39,537 nt of DNA from Clostridia bacterium. Its GTDB lineage: Bacteria > Bacillota > Clostridia > Oscillospirales > CAG-272. The first letter of the stretch is position 1. Each line of letters begins with the position of its first letter. Under the pieces are notes generated by a model that had not been told where the DNA came from, did not search any database, and was given only the letters and a program-made list of their open reading frames with translations. The translations under genes were made by a program, and so were the position numbers. The stretch is taken from the NCBI GenBank assembly GCA_017440665.1, contig JAFSGU010000067.1, positions 1 to 39,537 of the forward strand. The letters run 5' to 3'. Below, piece after piece: positions 26,879 through 35,883 of this stretch.

Positions 26879-29662
26879 TTAATATCTGCCTATCTTGTCG
26901 AAGTGGTTATCGGCAAATTTTGATGTATCGGTGATAGTGTAGTCACCGTGAGTGGGATCGGCAAAGAAGGGATTCGTGTCTTTTGAAACGATATCGTTTG
27001 TGCCCTTACCTACACCGAACATGACGTACGCCTCTTCATCAATATCCTTGTTATCAACTATACAGTTGTTTTCAATGTAGTTTACGGTAGTGTATACACA
27101 TTCAGGCTCACCAAGCTTTGTGATGTCATCGTGGTATTTGTAAAGTATAGGCCATTTAGTACGCCACAGCTCATATCCGGGCTCGCCTTCCTTGGGAATC
27201 TTTTCAACACTTGTTTCGCCGCCATTCATAGCCGCACCGGGCTCATAAGTTCCGTTTTCAAGATAGTCTGAGGTATGGCGTAAGAAGCTGGAGAAGAGGA
27301 ATCTTCTGTACTCGCTGTAATTTGAGTTGATATATACGTTGTCGTGAACCATGTGGTCACGTGTACCGTTCATTGTAATTCCGCAAGCGCCTGCATCGTA
27401 GAAAAGATTACTGTATATTTCAACACCCGCTGAGTCTCCGTCAAGATAGATGCAGTACTGTGCACCTGCCGCACGCATATTCTTGAAGAGGTTGTATCGT
27501 ACAACATTTCCTCTGTCCTCAAATCCCCAGTTGGTGTAAACAGCACCGTAATCGGCGGTAGTCATCATCATGTTATCGAATACGTTGTATTCAATTATGA
27601 TGTTGTTGGATGAATTAAACTCAACTGCGGCGTGAGCGCCGTTTTCGAAGTAATTGTGAGATACTCTTGAACCGGAGTTACAGTAGAAGTTGATCGCACC
27701 TGACCACATATCGATGAATCCGAAATCGTGGAAGTAGTTGTTGTCGATAACAATTCCGCTTTCCTTCAGCGCGAAATATGAGTTTTCAAAATCGTTTATT
27801 CTGTCCTTCCAGTAAGGTGTAAGGTAGATACCCGTTGCGCCGAAGTTGAACATTTCGTTGCGTGTAAAATGCATATTGAGGCAAGACGTGAAATTCATAA
27901 CACGGTCGCCTGAGAAATTGCTGAAGGTACAAGCGTCGATATTTACATTATCTGCCTTATTACCTGTGATGGCGATTTCAGCCTTGGATGCGTTGAACGT
28001 AAGACCTGTGAGGGTGATATAGTCAGAATCATTCATGTTGAAGAATCCGTCACCTGTTGCGATAGTATACGTTCCGTGAGGGTCGTATACGTACAGAACC
28101 TTCGTCTTGGTGTCGTACCAATACTCTCCCTTACTGTCGAGCTGATCTGCAAGATTACTGAAGTATACAGTGTCATCCGTACGTCCTTCAAACATGAAGT
28201 CAAATCCGCCTGCAGACTCACCTACGGGATAACCGTTTGACGGAACAAATCCCTCGTACGTATTGAATGTGATAACATTCGTATCGGGATCGTAAGATTT
28301 TACGTCGAAGGTCTCGATGAGCCAGCCTACTCTGAGGAAGCCTGTGACCTTCATGCCCTCTGTGGTCTTGAAGCCTTCAACAACGTTCGGAAGGGGACCC
28401 TGAAGCATGATACTGCAGAACTTGTCAACGGTGGTTGTCAGATTAGTGAAAGCATCGTCTGTACCGTCAGCACGCTTGTTGGGATATCTTGCCTCATGGC
28501 AGATACCGCTTCCGCTGAAGAGAGCGGTGATATTAAAGTCTTCGGGAACTGTATTGCCAAGGTCGATCTTACGGATAGAGCTTACTGCTTCATCCTTGAA
28601 AAGATATTTCTCACTGTCATCAACAGGCTCGAAACTGCTTTCGGGGAAAGAATATCCGTTCTGGAATATAACCTCCCCGTCGCCGTATGCGCGGTAAGTT
28701 ACGGGAACTGCTTCCGTACCGGAGTCGTCGGCAGTGAAGCTGATGTTGTTAAGCTCACCGTAGTTTCCTGCCATGAATGCAACTACGATCTCGTCCTTTG
28801 CAGTATTCTTAAGCTCACGAACCTTAGCTTTTGCGCCTTCGAAGGTTGCAAGAGGTTTTTCCTTAGTGCCGGGATTTTTGTCGTCTCCGTCAACTGCTAC
28901 GTATACGTCAGCATCGTCACAGGGCTCGAAAACGGGCTCGGTAAAGGTTGATTTCAGCTCAGGCTCTTCGTAAGCAAGAGTATACGTGAACTCACGTGCA
29001 TCGTCCTTAACGTTGTAGCGCTGGATCATGATGGCAAACTCAGCGCGTGTAGCAAGGTCAGTGGGAGCAAGTGTTGTTTTGCCGCCATTTGCCTTACCGG
29101 TGATAATACCGGTGCCTGCCGTCCATTTGAATTCCTTTTCCGCCCAACTTGCAACCTTGCCGCTGTCGGGGAAGGTTGTAATATCGGTGGTGTTCTTGGC
29201 GGTGTCAACGTGCTTGTATGCTGCGTAACGTGCGAACATAGCGGCAAGCTCCTGACGGGTGATGTTACGGTCGGGGGAGAAAAGGGGATCACCCCATTCG
29301 TCTGTACCCGTACCTGTTACAACACCTTCGGCATACGCCCAAGCCGCTGCCTTGGCATAATATGCATCCTCATTGACGTCCACAAAGGGATTTTTATAAA
29401 CGTCTGAGGGAGAACCGTCGTTACGGTAAAGTACGGTTACAACCATGCCTCGGGTAAGGTTCATTGCGGGTGAGAATTTCGTACCGTCTCCCGTGCCGTT
29501 CATAAGTCCCTCGCCGTAGGTGTATGCTACCGCGTCGTAGTACCACTCACCTTCAACAACGTCGGTGAAGGGAAGCGTGTCTTCAGCCGCGACACCTGTA
29601 ACGCATATGCTGAGAAGCATTACTACGGCGAGGATTGCTGAAAGAAGTTTTGTGAATTTCAT
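26879..29662 (-). CDS. Gene 10: SLH-anchored beta-helix (GH141-like) surface protein, subfamily B
   Basis: 927 residues, AAGGAGAC before the ATG, with a leader almost identical to that of gene 9. Signal peptide about 1-26, SLH motifs about 31-80, 95-150 and 164-216. The module from about 252 opens VAVDGDDKNPGTKEKPL. CHEARYPN and GFLRVGWLIETFDVKSYD mark subfamily B, followed by GEYWYDTKTKVLYVYDP at 512-528. Coils run about 545-780. HNYFENGAHAAV (Y replaces E after HN) and TTADYGAVY carry the conserved positions, and the invariant aspartates are D704 and D741 (YLDG), 37 apart. The C-terminal part has WPILYKYHDDITKLG and TVNYIENN and ends in DKIGRY. Most similar to gene 6 in the middle part (LTTTVD, LQGPL). 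Stop codon TAA at the edge of repeat copy 4. Confidence 0.94.
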   Translation of the reverse strand: MKFTKLLSAILAVVMLLSICVTGVAAEDTLPFTDVVEGEWYYDAVAYTYGEGLMNGTGDGTKFSPAMNLTRGMVVTVLYRNDGSPSDVYKNPFVDVNEDAYYAKAAAWAYAEGVVTGTGTDEWGDPLFSPDRNITRQELAAMFARYAAYKHVDTAKNTTDITTFPDSGKVASWAEKEFKWTAGTGIITGKANGGKTTLAPTDLATRAEFAIMIQRYNVKDDAREFTYTLAYEEPELKSTFTEPVFEPCDDADVYVAVDGDDKNPGTKEKPLATFEGAKAKVRELKNTAKDEIVVAFMAGNYGELNNISFTADDSGTEAVPVTYRAYGDGEVIFQNGYSFPESSFEPVDDSEKYLFKDEAVSSIRKIDLGNTVPEDFNITALFSGSGICHEARYPNKRADGTDDAFTNLTTTVDKFCSIMLQGPLPNVVEGFKTTEGMKVTGFLRVGWLIETFDVKSYDPDTNVITFNTYEGFVPSNGYPVGESAGGFDFMFEGRTDDTVYFSNLADQLDSKGEYWYDTKTKVLYVYDPHGTYTIATGDGFFNMNDSDYITLTGLTFNASKAEIAITGNKADNVNIDACTFSNFSGDRVMNFTSCLNMHFTRNEMFNFGATGIYLTPYWKDRINDFENSYFALKESGIVIDNNYFHDFGFIDMWSGAINFYCNSGSRVSHNYFENGAHAAVEFNSSNNIIIEYNVFDNMMMTTADYGAVYTNWGFEDRGNVVRYNLFKNMRAAGAQYCIYLDGDSAGVEIYSNLFYDAGACGITMNGTRDHMVHDNVYINSNYSEYRRFLFSSFLRHTSDYLENGTYEPGAAMNGGETSVEKIPKEGEPGYELWRTKWPILYKYHDDITKLGEPECVYTTVNYIENNCIVDNKDIDEEAYVMFGVGKGTNDIVSKDTNPFFADPTHGDYTITDTSKFADNHFDKIGRY

Positions 29663-29705
29663 CTTTTGTCTCCTTAAATAAAATTACAAATAATATACTG
29701 TTCAT

Positions 29706-29734
29706 ATTATAAAATGTATAAGTATATTTGTCAA
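29706..29734 (-). promoter_or_regulatory. Promoter of gene 10
   Basis: TTGACA (29729-29734), 17 bp, TATAAT (29706-29711) on the minus strand: full consensus. Confidence 0.92.
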
Positions 29735-29807
29735 GCAAAATATGATTTGAAACGTACGATTTCAAGTATAATATGACCGATGAATATTTTATGTAAATCA
29801 AATATGA

Positions 29808-29855
29808 AAAGGAACTGTCATAAGCAAGAGTTTTTAGACTTAAGACAGCTCCTTT
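29808..29855 (-). terminator. Terminator-like hairpin after gene 11
   Basis: Imperfect 12-bp arms (29808-29819 with 29844-29855, one mismatch), extended inwards by TAAG/CTTA. Followed on the minus strand by TCATATTTG. It differs in sequence from all other terminators of the array, in line with gene 11 being of separate origin. Confidence 0.65.
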
Positions 29856-29890
29856 AAGCATTCTTGTTAAGATATCAAATTTTTTTAAAT

Positions 29891-32629
29891 TTAAGATTCA
29901 TCAGTCCAATAATTTCCTTCGAGGTCGTAACCCTTGAAATCAACCTTTTCCAGAACGCGCCAGAATTCGGGGCGTTCTGTAAACGTATCAAAATCCGGGA
30001 TGTATTGGAAATGTGAAGATAGAATAACATTATACTTCTGCATTTTATCCTGAAGCGCATGGCTGAGCTCCTGTGCAAGCTCGTTATCGGCAGGATCACT
30101 GCTCTTGTAGAGATTATCAAATATTCCGTTCAAATAAACGAAGTCAAACTGAACCGAATTACATTCAACGTTTTCGAACTGTTCCTTTGTTTCGGTACGG
30201 AGCATAGCATCGTTGAAGTTTGCAATGATATCTTCGATTACTTCTCTGAGTCGCAGGTACTGGAATAATATCTGATTATCTGCAAAGAATGCGGTGCCAT
30301 ACTGGAACCCGTGACATCCTGTTTCTTTTTCTGTCCACAGGTAGAATGCCTCGTAAATATCCTCCCAGCCTTTTCCGAAATAACCCTCCATAAATTTTTT
30401 GATGTATCCGTCGTATTCTTCCTCTGACATATAGGGATCCCACATAAGCTGTGTTCTGAGGTATAGAAAGAGACCGCCGAATTCCCAGTCATAAGTATAG
30501 CTTGCGTTGGGGAAATATCCAACTGTATTCAAGTCAGAAATAAAACGGAAGTTAGCAGCAAGATTGTCATACTTAATGTGTGGGAAAGGTGTTGGAGATT
30601 GCGAAAAACAGAAGAGATAGTCCCAGTAATATATATGCTCACAGACATCTGCCCATTTCTTCATCTGAGAACCATAGCGAGGATTGTTGCAACCTCTCTC
30701 AAGATCATGAGAGAAGCAACTGTTAATAGGCGCGAATTCAACCATGATATTGGAGTCTGCCTTGATGTTTTCGGGGGCTTTTTCCGTGTACATATATGAG
30801 AAGGTGTGGATGAGGACATCTCCGTAACCTGCCTTCTCCATATCAGCTGCCATTTTATTAAGGAATGCAACAAGTGTTCCTGATGGACCGCCGTACTTTT
30901 CATCGGATGCTTTGCAATTATCGCATTGACAGTAACCCACATTATCATTTTGAGAGATGGAGATGATATCCGCATCGGGAGTTTCATTCAGCAGTTTGAG
31001 CACATTGGCCAGCATTACCTCATAAACCTCATCACTTGTGAGACAGGGCTGATTCTTATACTGCTCACTGTAGGAAGTGCCGTCGGGAGCATTGTCTAAC
31101 TCGTCAAAGGTGTGACAGCGGCGTATCCATTTAAGCGCGGTATGTCTTTCACGATCAGAATCAACACACGCACGTTCTGCAATAACAGAGCTTTCGGTAT
31201 AATCGAGTCCGGAAATATCAAGCTCGTCGCGGGGAGACAGATACTCACTTGAATAGATAGCGGTACGGCTGCCGGTTTCGCCATGATCGGTCATGTATAT
31301 CCAGCCGATAACGTCATCGATGAGATCATAGCAACCGTAAAGCACGCCTCTTTCGGCAGAACCTGTGATACGGATGTTGTTGCCTTCGGACTTAAGAGAG
31401 AAGTTGTCAATGTTGTCGTTTGGTGAACCGTCAACAACAACGGTCTTTTCTTCCAGGATGATAGCGAAATCTCCGCTTGTTCCGACCTTTGCAGGCAGTT
31501 TTGCTCCGCAGGACATTTCAATGTATTTCTGAAGCTCGGAAACGCCCTTCACGGTCTTTTCGGATGCATTTGCAGGATAGACGATCGTATATTTTGAAAT
31601 ATCGTTTCCGTTAATTGTCAGCTTGCCGATAGGATACTTGAACTCATATCTGTCGTTTGCGGCAGATGTGAACTTTACGTTGTTGTCAAAGGTTGCGCGG
31701 AGGATGAATCTTACCGCCCCCTTGTATATGCCCTCGGAGGTGTCACCCGTAACGGTAACGGTGTCGCCGTCAGCCTTGATCTCGTATCCGTCAGCGCCCA
31801 GCTTATCGTCGTCGACCGCCTTGAGTACGATCGATTTCTTTGATGAAGACTTGCCGACGATATCAAGCTTAACACCCGTGGTGTACTCCACTTGATACTG
31901 AAGTCTGTCAGCCGCATCCTTTGCTGCTTCGTCCGCAACGATAACGTAATCGGACTTTCCGTTCTCAACAACGTCAGCTGTGGTAACGTAGGGGATAAGC
32001 CGCATTGCGATAGTCGCAACCGAAGCTCTGTCAGCCTTGCCTTCGGGATTAAAGTTACCGTTCTGGTCGCCCTGGACGAAGCCGTATTTACGCATGCTTT
32101 CGATATCGGCAGTTGCCCAGCTTGCTATCTTGTCAGCATCAGCAAATTTATCAACCTTAGAGTTGTCGGGGACAGTCTCGCCCAGATACTTTACGAATCT
32201 GACGATAAGCACCGCCATCTCCTGACGGGTGATCTCACGGGCAGGCGAGAAAGTAGTCGCAGAGGTACCGGTGGAAAGCCCCGTTTCAACAGCCCACCCC
32301 GCAGCGTCTGCGTACCATGCATCGGGATCGGTATCGGTGAAGTCGAGTTTATCCGCGTAACCGTAGTTTGCCGCGTTGATAGCCGCAAGGCGGGAGAGTA
32401 CGGTTACAAACTCAGCGCGTGACATGGGAGCTGAAGGGTCAAACTGCGTGTCAGTCTTGCCTTTCATGAGACCGGATTCGTAAACGTCAGCTACCGCGTC
32501 GTAGTACCATTCACCCTCGGGCACGTCGGTGAAGGGAAGTTTTTCTTCAGCGGAACTTACGCCGGTAACGCATACGCCGAGAAGCATTATCGCGGCGAGA
32601 AGCACCGAAAGAATTTTTGTTGCGGTCAT
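29891..32629 (-). CDS. Gene 11: SLH-anchored DUF4838 glycoside-hydrolase-like protein
   Basis: 912 residues, AAAGGAG before the ATG. Signal peptide about 1-27, nearly the same as in gene 9. Three SLH motifs (about 32-82, 95-148, 160-212) are canonical (SRAEF, TRQEM, DRASV) and differ from those of the 12 neighbours. Two successive alpha/beta domains of the GH67-N/GH20b type follow (about 226-310 with LQYQVEYTTGVKLDIV and GADGYEIKADGDTVTVTG; about 346-440 with LQKYIEMSCGAKLPAKV and RITGSAERGVLYGCYDLID). DUF4838 covers about 475-780, with ISISQNDNVGYCQCDNC at 556-572 (C567, C569, C572) and the PSGT segment at 582-585. It lacks the beta-helix and the GRY end. Family members are thought to act on carbohydrates, but I know of no proven activity. 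The CxCxxC cluster may bind metal or form disulfides. Stop codon TAA. Confidence 0.93.
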   Translation of the reverse strand: MTATKILSVLLAAIMLLGVCVTGVSSAEEKLPFTDVPEGEWYYDAVADVYESGLMKGKTDTQFDPSAPMSRAEFVTVLSRLAAINAANYGYADKLDFTDTDPDAWYADAAGWAVETGLSTGTSATTFSPAREITRQEMAVLIVRFVKYLGETVPDNSKVDKFADADKIASWATADIESMRKYGFVQGDQNGNFNPEGKADRASVATIAMRLIPYVTTADVVENGKSDYVIVADEAAKDAADRLQYQVEYTTGVKLDIVGKSSSKKSIVLKAVDDDKLGADGYEIKADGDTVTVTGDTSEGIYKGAVRFILRATFDNNVKFTSAANDRYEFKYPIGKLTINGNDISKYTIVYPANASEKTVKGVSELQKYIEMSCGAKLPAKVGTSGDFAIILEEKTVVVDGSPNDNIDNFSLKSEGNNIRITGSAERGVLYGCYDLIDDVIGWIYMTDHGETGSRTAIYSSEYLSPRDELDISGLDYTESSVIAERACVDSDRERHTALKWIRRCHTFDELDNAPDGTSYSEQYKNQPCLTSDEVYEVMLANVLKLLNETPDADIISISQNDNVGYCQCDNCKASDEKYGGPSGTLVAFLNKMAADMEKAGYGDVLIHTFSYMYTEKAPENIKADSNIMVEFAPINSCFSHDLERGCNNPRYGSQMKKWADVCEHIYYWDYLFCFSQSPTPFPHIKYDNLAANFRFISDLNTVGYFPNASYTYDWEFGGLFLYLRTQLMWDPYMSEEEYDGYIKKFMEGYFGKGWEDIYEAFYLWTEKETGCHGFQYGTAFFADNQILFQYLRLREVIEDIIANFNDAMLRTETKEQFENVECNSVQFDFVYLNGIFDNLYKSSDPADNELAQELSHALQDKMQKYNVILSSHFQYIPDFDTFTERPEFWRVLEKVDFKGYDLEGNYWTDES

Positions 32630-32670
32630 TAGTTTTTCTCCTTTGAAATATTGTATAATATGCTGTTTTT

Positions 32671-32699
32671 ATTATACAGTACACAAGGGTTTTTGTCAA
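32671..32699 (-). promoter_or_regulatory. Promoter of gene 11
   Basis: TTGACA (32694-32699), 17 bp, TATAAT (32671-32676) on the minus strand: full consensus. Confidence 0.92.
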
Positions 32700-32703
32700 G
32701 AAA

Positions 32704-32728
32704 ATTTGTACGGTTACACCATACAAAT
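32704..32728 (-). promoter_or_regulatory. Operator-like dyad upstream of gene 11
   Basis: Arms 32704-32714 and 32718-32728 match at 10 of 11 positions around TAC. The centre is 17 bp upstream of the -35 edge. The sequence is the gene 9 type, so the DUF4838 gene shares this site with beta-helix genes. Confidence 0.58.
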
Positions 32729-32755
32729 ATCCCCCGCCGCAGGCGGGGGATATTT
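32725..32755 (-). terminator. Terminator-like hairpin after gene 12
   Basis: A perfect 14-bp stem (32725-32738 with 32742-32755, loop GCA) with core CCCCCGCC/GGCGGGGG. Confidence 0.72.
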
Positions 32756-32894
32756 CGAGTTATCAGTTATGAGTTTTGCTTTCGCAAAACGTTATGAATC
32801 TGCAAGACAGACGTTATGAGATATGTGGACAGCTTATAACGATGCGAAGCATCCCATAACTCATAGTTTTTCCGCAGGGAAACCATAACTTATT
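32756..32894. repeat. Intergenic multi-hairpin repeat, copy 5
   Basis: It contains GTTTTGC/GCAAAAC, a TCTG/CAGA hairpin, GATGC-GAA-GCATC and a TTTCC/GGAAA hairpin in the same order as copies 4 and 6. It starts at the TAA of gene 12. Confidence 0.87.
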
Positions 32895-35753
32895 TTAGTA
32901 TCTGCCGATCTTGTCATACTGGATATCAGCAAATTTTGAGGTGTCGGTGATGGTGTAGTCGCCGTGAGTGGGGTCTGCGAAGAAGGGGTTTTCGGTAAGA
33001 GGCAGTTCAGGATTGTTCTTGTTATCGCTGTACTGAACCCATAAATCGTCAAAATAATGCTCGCCGCCGAATACGTAGTTATTGTGGCAGACGTTTGCAG
33101 GCTTCTTGTAAAGATCGGTAGTCTTATAAAAGTCGGGATCGTCTGCGTGTTCGGCTATGGCAAGGATGTCGTAGAGATCGGGCCAAAGCTCAAACCACTT
33201 TTTGCCGTTTTCGGAATTCTTAGCGGGGAGGTTACCCTTGAAGTTGCCCCAGATCTCGTCGCTGTTTGAGAAGCCAACGCCGTTAACGAAGAGTAAGTAG
33301 TCGGAAACGTCGTAGAGCCAATCTGCATATCCGGTGATACCGCTGGCACCGTCACGTGTACAAATGAACAGGTTGTCACAGATCACGTGATCTCGTCCTC
33401 TGTTGTTAAGAACGCCGGCACCTGAATTAAAGAAAATGTTCTTTTCAATAATGAGGTTAGCGTGGGAGTCGTCAATGTAGATACCCATTGTACCGCCTGT
33501 GTGTGCTCCGCTGGGGTTGTAGCAGTCTGCAACCAGATTGTAGCGGATTGTGGTTCCACGGTGAGAGATACGTCTGCCGGTGTAGATGGTGCCGCCGTCT
33601 GCGGAGTTGAGCATACAGTGATGGAAGTAGTTGTAGGAGATATCCATCAGTATACCGTCGCGGAAGTTGATAGCCGCACGTGAGGAGTTGTAGACCTCGT
33701 TGTGGGTTACGGCTGTCTTTACTGCACGGACGATCTCGATTCCGGTAGCGCCGGTGCCGCCGTCGGTGATTGCAACATCGTGAATGAGGTTGTTGTCAAT
33801 TACGTTTCTGTCGCTCTCAAGGCTCTGAGGATCGTATTCCGGGAAGTCATCAGTAGGACCGTAAACGGCTACAGCAGTGCAGGCGTTGAAAGCAAACTCG
33901 CTGTTGATGATCTTGGTGTCGATCACACAGTCAACGTATAAGCCGCGTCTGCCGCCAACGTACATGATACTGCCCTGGTCAAATGTGAAGCTTCTTGCTG
34001 TGTATACGTCGATCGCGTCCTGAGTACAACCTCTGAAATTGAGGCCGCGGAGTGTGAAGTTGTCGATCTTTCTTGCTGTGATAAAGGTGTCGTGTGTACT
34101 GAAGAGGTACTCTCCGTGGGGATTGTACACGTAAAGTGTCTTTGTTTCGGGATTGAACCAGTATTCGCCGTCTGTGTCAAGGTCAGAGCATACGCCAAGG
34201 ATGAATATGTTTCTGACAGTATCCTCATAGTTAACGAATCCGTAGTTGGGGGACTGCTCAAGTGTGATGATACCCGTTTCTTTGTCGTAGCTGTCGATGG
34301 GAAGAGTCTCAGCGTGCCATACCTTAGAGATAAATCCGCTGAGCTTACCCTTGCTGAGGTATTCGGGATTATACGTATCAAGACGGGATTTGAATCCTGT
34401 AAGAGTATAGATGCTCTTCTGGTTGATCAATGTTTTGAGCTCAGCATCGGTTACACCGTTCTGGATCGCATTCATGATCTCTTCTTCGGTATGACCGTCA
34501 GCAGGGAACTGTTTGATAACGGAACCGCCGATGTACATGTCTACAAGTCCGTTCTTGTTGGGGTATCTCGCCTCTGTAACGATACCGCTTGAATTGAAGA
34601 GCACACTGGACTCGCTGATGTTACCTGCATTTGCGAATGAAGAAAGGTCAAGCTTCAAAATGGATTTTTCAGCAGTGTCGTCGAACAGAGCCTTGTCACT
34701 ATCGCTGAGCGGCTTGAATTCATCAGCTTTCAGATAAACGCCGTTTGTGAAGTAAACGGGACCGTCTCCGTACGCGCAGTATGTGATGTTGAGGTTGGCG
34801 TTACCGCCGTCCTCGGTTGTAAGCTGAATATTATCAAGCACGCCGTAGTCGCCACCCTTGAAGGCTACAACTATCTTACCGCTTGTTTTTGTTTTCTTTA
34901 TTTCCTGTACCTTAGCCTTAGCTGCTGCAAAGGTAGCAAGAGGCTTTTCAAGAGTACCGGGGTTGCTGTCGTTACCGTCAACTGCTACGTATACGTCAGC
35001 GTCCTTTACAAGGGGATATTCCTTTTCGGTGTACTGAGATTTTACAACGGGACTCTCATATGCAAGCTTGTACGTGAACTCACGTGCGTCATCCTTTACG
35101 TTGTAACGCTGGATCATAATAGCAAACTCAGCGCGGGTAGCAAGATCCGTGGGAGCAAGTGTTGTCGCACCGCCATTTGATTTACCAGTGATGATACCTG
35201 TGCCGGCAGTCCACTTGAATTCCTTTTCAGCCCAGCTTGCAACACTGCTGCTGTCGGGGAAACTTGTGATGTCAGTGGTATTCTTTGTGGTGTCAACGTG
35301 ACGGTAAGCCGCATAACGGGCGAACATAGCAGCCAGCTCCTGACGGGTAATGTTGCGGTCGGGAGAGAAAATCGGGTCACCCCAATCGTCATACCCCGTA
35401 CCGGTAACCACGTTAACATTGTATGCCCATATTGCGGCAGCAGCATAATACTCATCGCCGCTTATGTCGCAGAATGGATTTTTGGAAGTGTTTGCATTCG
35501 CACCGTCGTTACGGTAGAGAACGGTAACGACCATGCCACGGGTCAGATTCATGGCGGGTGAGAACTTTGTTCCGTCGCCTGTGCCGTTCATGAGACCTGC
35601 CGCATAGGTGTATGCTACCGCGTCGTAGTACCATTCGCCCTCGGGAGTGTCGGTGAAGGGAAGCTTTTTGTCAGCTGAGCTTATGCCGGTAATGCATACG
35701 CTGAGAAGCATTACTGTGGCGAGAAGCACTGAAAGGATTTTTGTGAATCTCAT
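32895..35753 (-). CDS. Gene 12: SLH-anchored beta-helix (GH141-like) surface protein, subfamily A
   Basis: 952 residues, AAGGAGAC before the ATG. Signal peptide about 1-27, SLH motifs about 32-81, 96-151 and 165-217. The module from about 253 opens VAVDGNDSNPGTLEKPL. It carries the subfamily A insert (HTEEEIMNAIQNG) and GFISKVWHAETLPIDSYD, then GEYWFNPETKTLYVYNP at 529-545 (N replaces D). Coils run about 560-800. Markers are HNEVYNSSRAAI and NSADGGTIYTGR. The invariant aspartates are D719 and D761 (YIDD), 42 apart, as in gene 2. The C-terminal part (WPDLYDILAIAEHADD, ANVCHNNYVF) also matches gene 2, so genes 2 and 12 are subfamily A from end to end. It ends in DKIGRY. Stop codon TAA next to repeat copy 5. 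Confidence 0.94.
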   Translation of the reverse strand: MRFTKILSVLLATVMLLSVCITGISSADKKLPFTDTPEGEWYYDAVAYTYAAGLMNGTGDGTKFSPAMNLTRGMVVTVLYRNDGANANTSKNPFCDISGDEYYAAAAIWAYNVNVVTGTGYDDWGDPIFSPDRNITRQELAAMFARYAAYRHVDTTKNTTDITSFPDSSSVASWAEKEFKWTAGTGIITGKSNGGATTLAPTDLATRAEFAIMIQRYNVKDDAREFTYKLAYESPVVKSQYTEKEYPLVKDADVYVAVDGNDSNPGTLEKPLATFAAAKAKVQEIKKTKTSGKIVVAFKGGDYGVLDNIQLTTEDGGNANLNITYCAYGDGPVYFTNGVYLKADEFKPLSDSDKALFDDTAEKSILKLDLSSFANAGNISESSVLFNSSGIVTEARYPNKNGLVDMYIGGSVIKQFPADGHTEEEIMNAIQNGVTDAELKTLINQKSIYTLTGFKSRLDTYNPEYLSKGKLSGFISKVWHAETLPIDSYDKETGIITLEQSPNYGFVNYEDTVRNIFILGVCSDLDTDGEYWFNPETKTLYVYNPHGEYLFSTHDTFITARKIDNFTLRGLNFRGCTQDAIDVYTARSFTFDQGSIMYVGGRRGLYVDCVIDTKIINSEFAFNACTAVAVYGPTDDFPEYDPQSLESDRNVIDNNLIHDVAITDGGTGATGIEIVRAVKTAVTHNEVYNSSRAAINFRDGILMDISYNYFHHCMLNSADGGTIYTGRRISHRGTTIRYNLVADCYNPSGAHTGGTMGIYIDDSHANLIIEKNIFFNSGAGVLNNRGRDHVICDNLFICTRDGASGITGYADWLYDVSDYLLFVNGVGFSNSDEIWGNFKGNLPAKNSENGKKWFELWPDLYDILAIAEHADDPDFYKTTDLYKKPANVCHNNYVFGGEHYFDDLWVQYSDNKNNPELPLTENPFFADPTHGDYTITDTSKFADIQYDKIGRY

Positions 35754-35798
35754 TTTATCGTCTCCTTAAAATAAAATTACATATTATATGCTGTCTTT

Positions 35799-35827
35799 AT
35801 TATACAGTACAGCGGTATATTTGTCAA
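35799..35827 (-). promoter_or_regulatory. Promoter of gene 12
   Basis: TTGACA (35822-35827), 17 bp, TATAAT (35799-35804) on the minus strand: full consensus. GCTGT-N14-ACAGC (35790-35813) brackets the -10 box, in the same register as at gene 9. Confidence 0.92.
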
Positions 35828-35831
35828 GAAA

Positions 35832-35856
35832 ATTTGTACGGTGCAACTATACAAAT
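35832..35856 (-). promoter_or_regulatory. Operator-like dyad upstream of gene 12
   Basis: Arms 35832-35842 and 35846-35856 match at 9 of 11 positions around GCA. It is the weakest of the five but is centred at the same 17 bp from the -35 edge. Confidence 0.5.
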
Positions 35857-35883
35857 ATCCCCTGCCACAGGCAGGGGATATTT
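35853..35883 (-). terminator. Terminator-like hairpin after gene 13
   Basis: A perfect 14-bp stem (35853-35866 with 35870-35883, loop ACA), same core as the gene 10 terminator. Confidence 0.72.
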
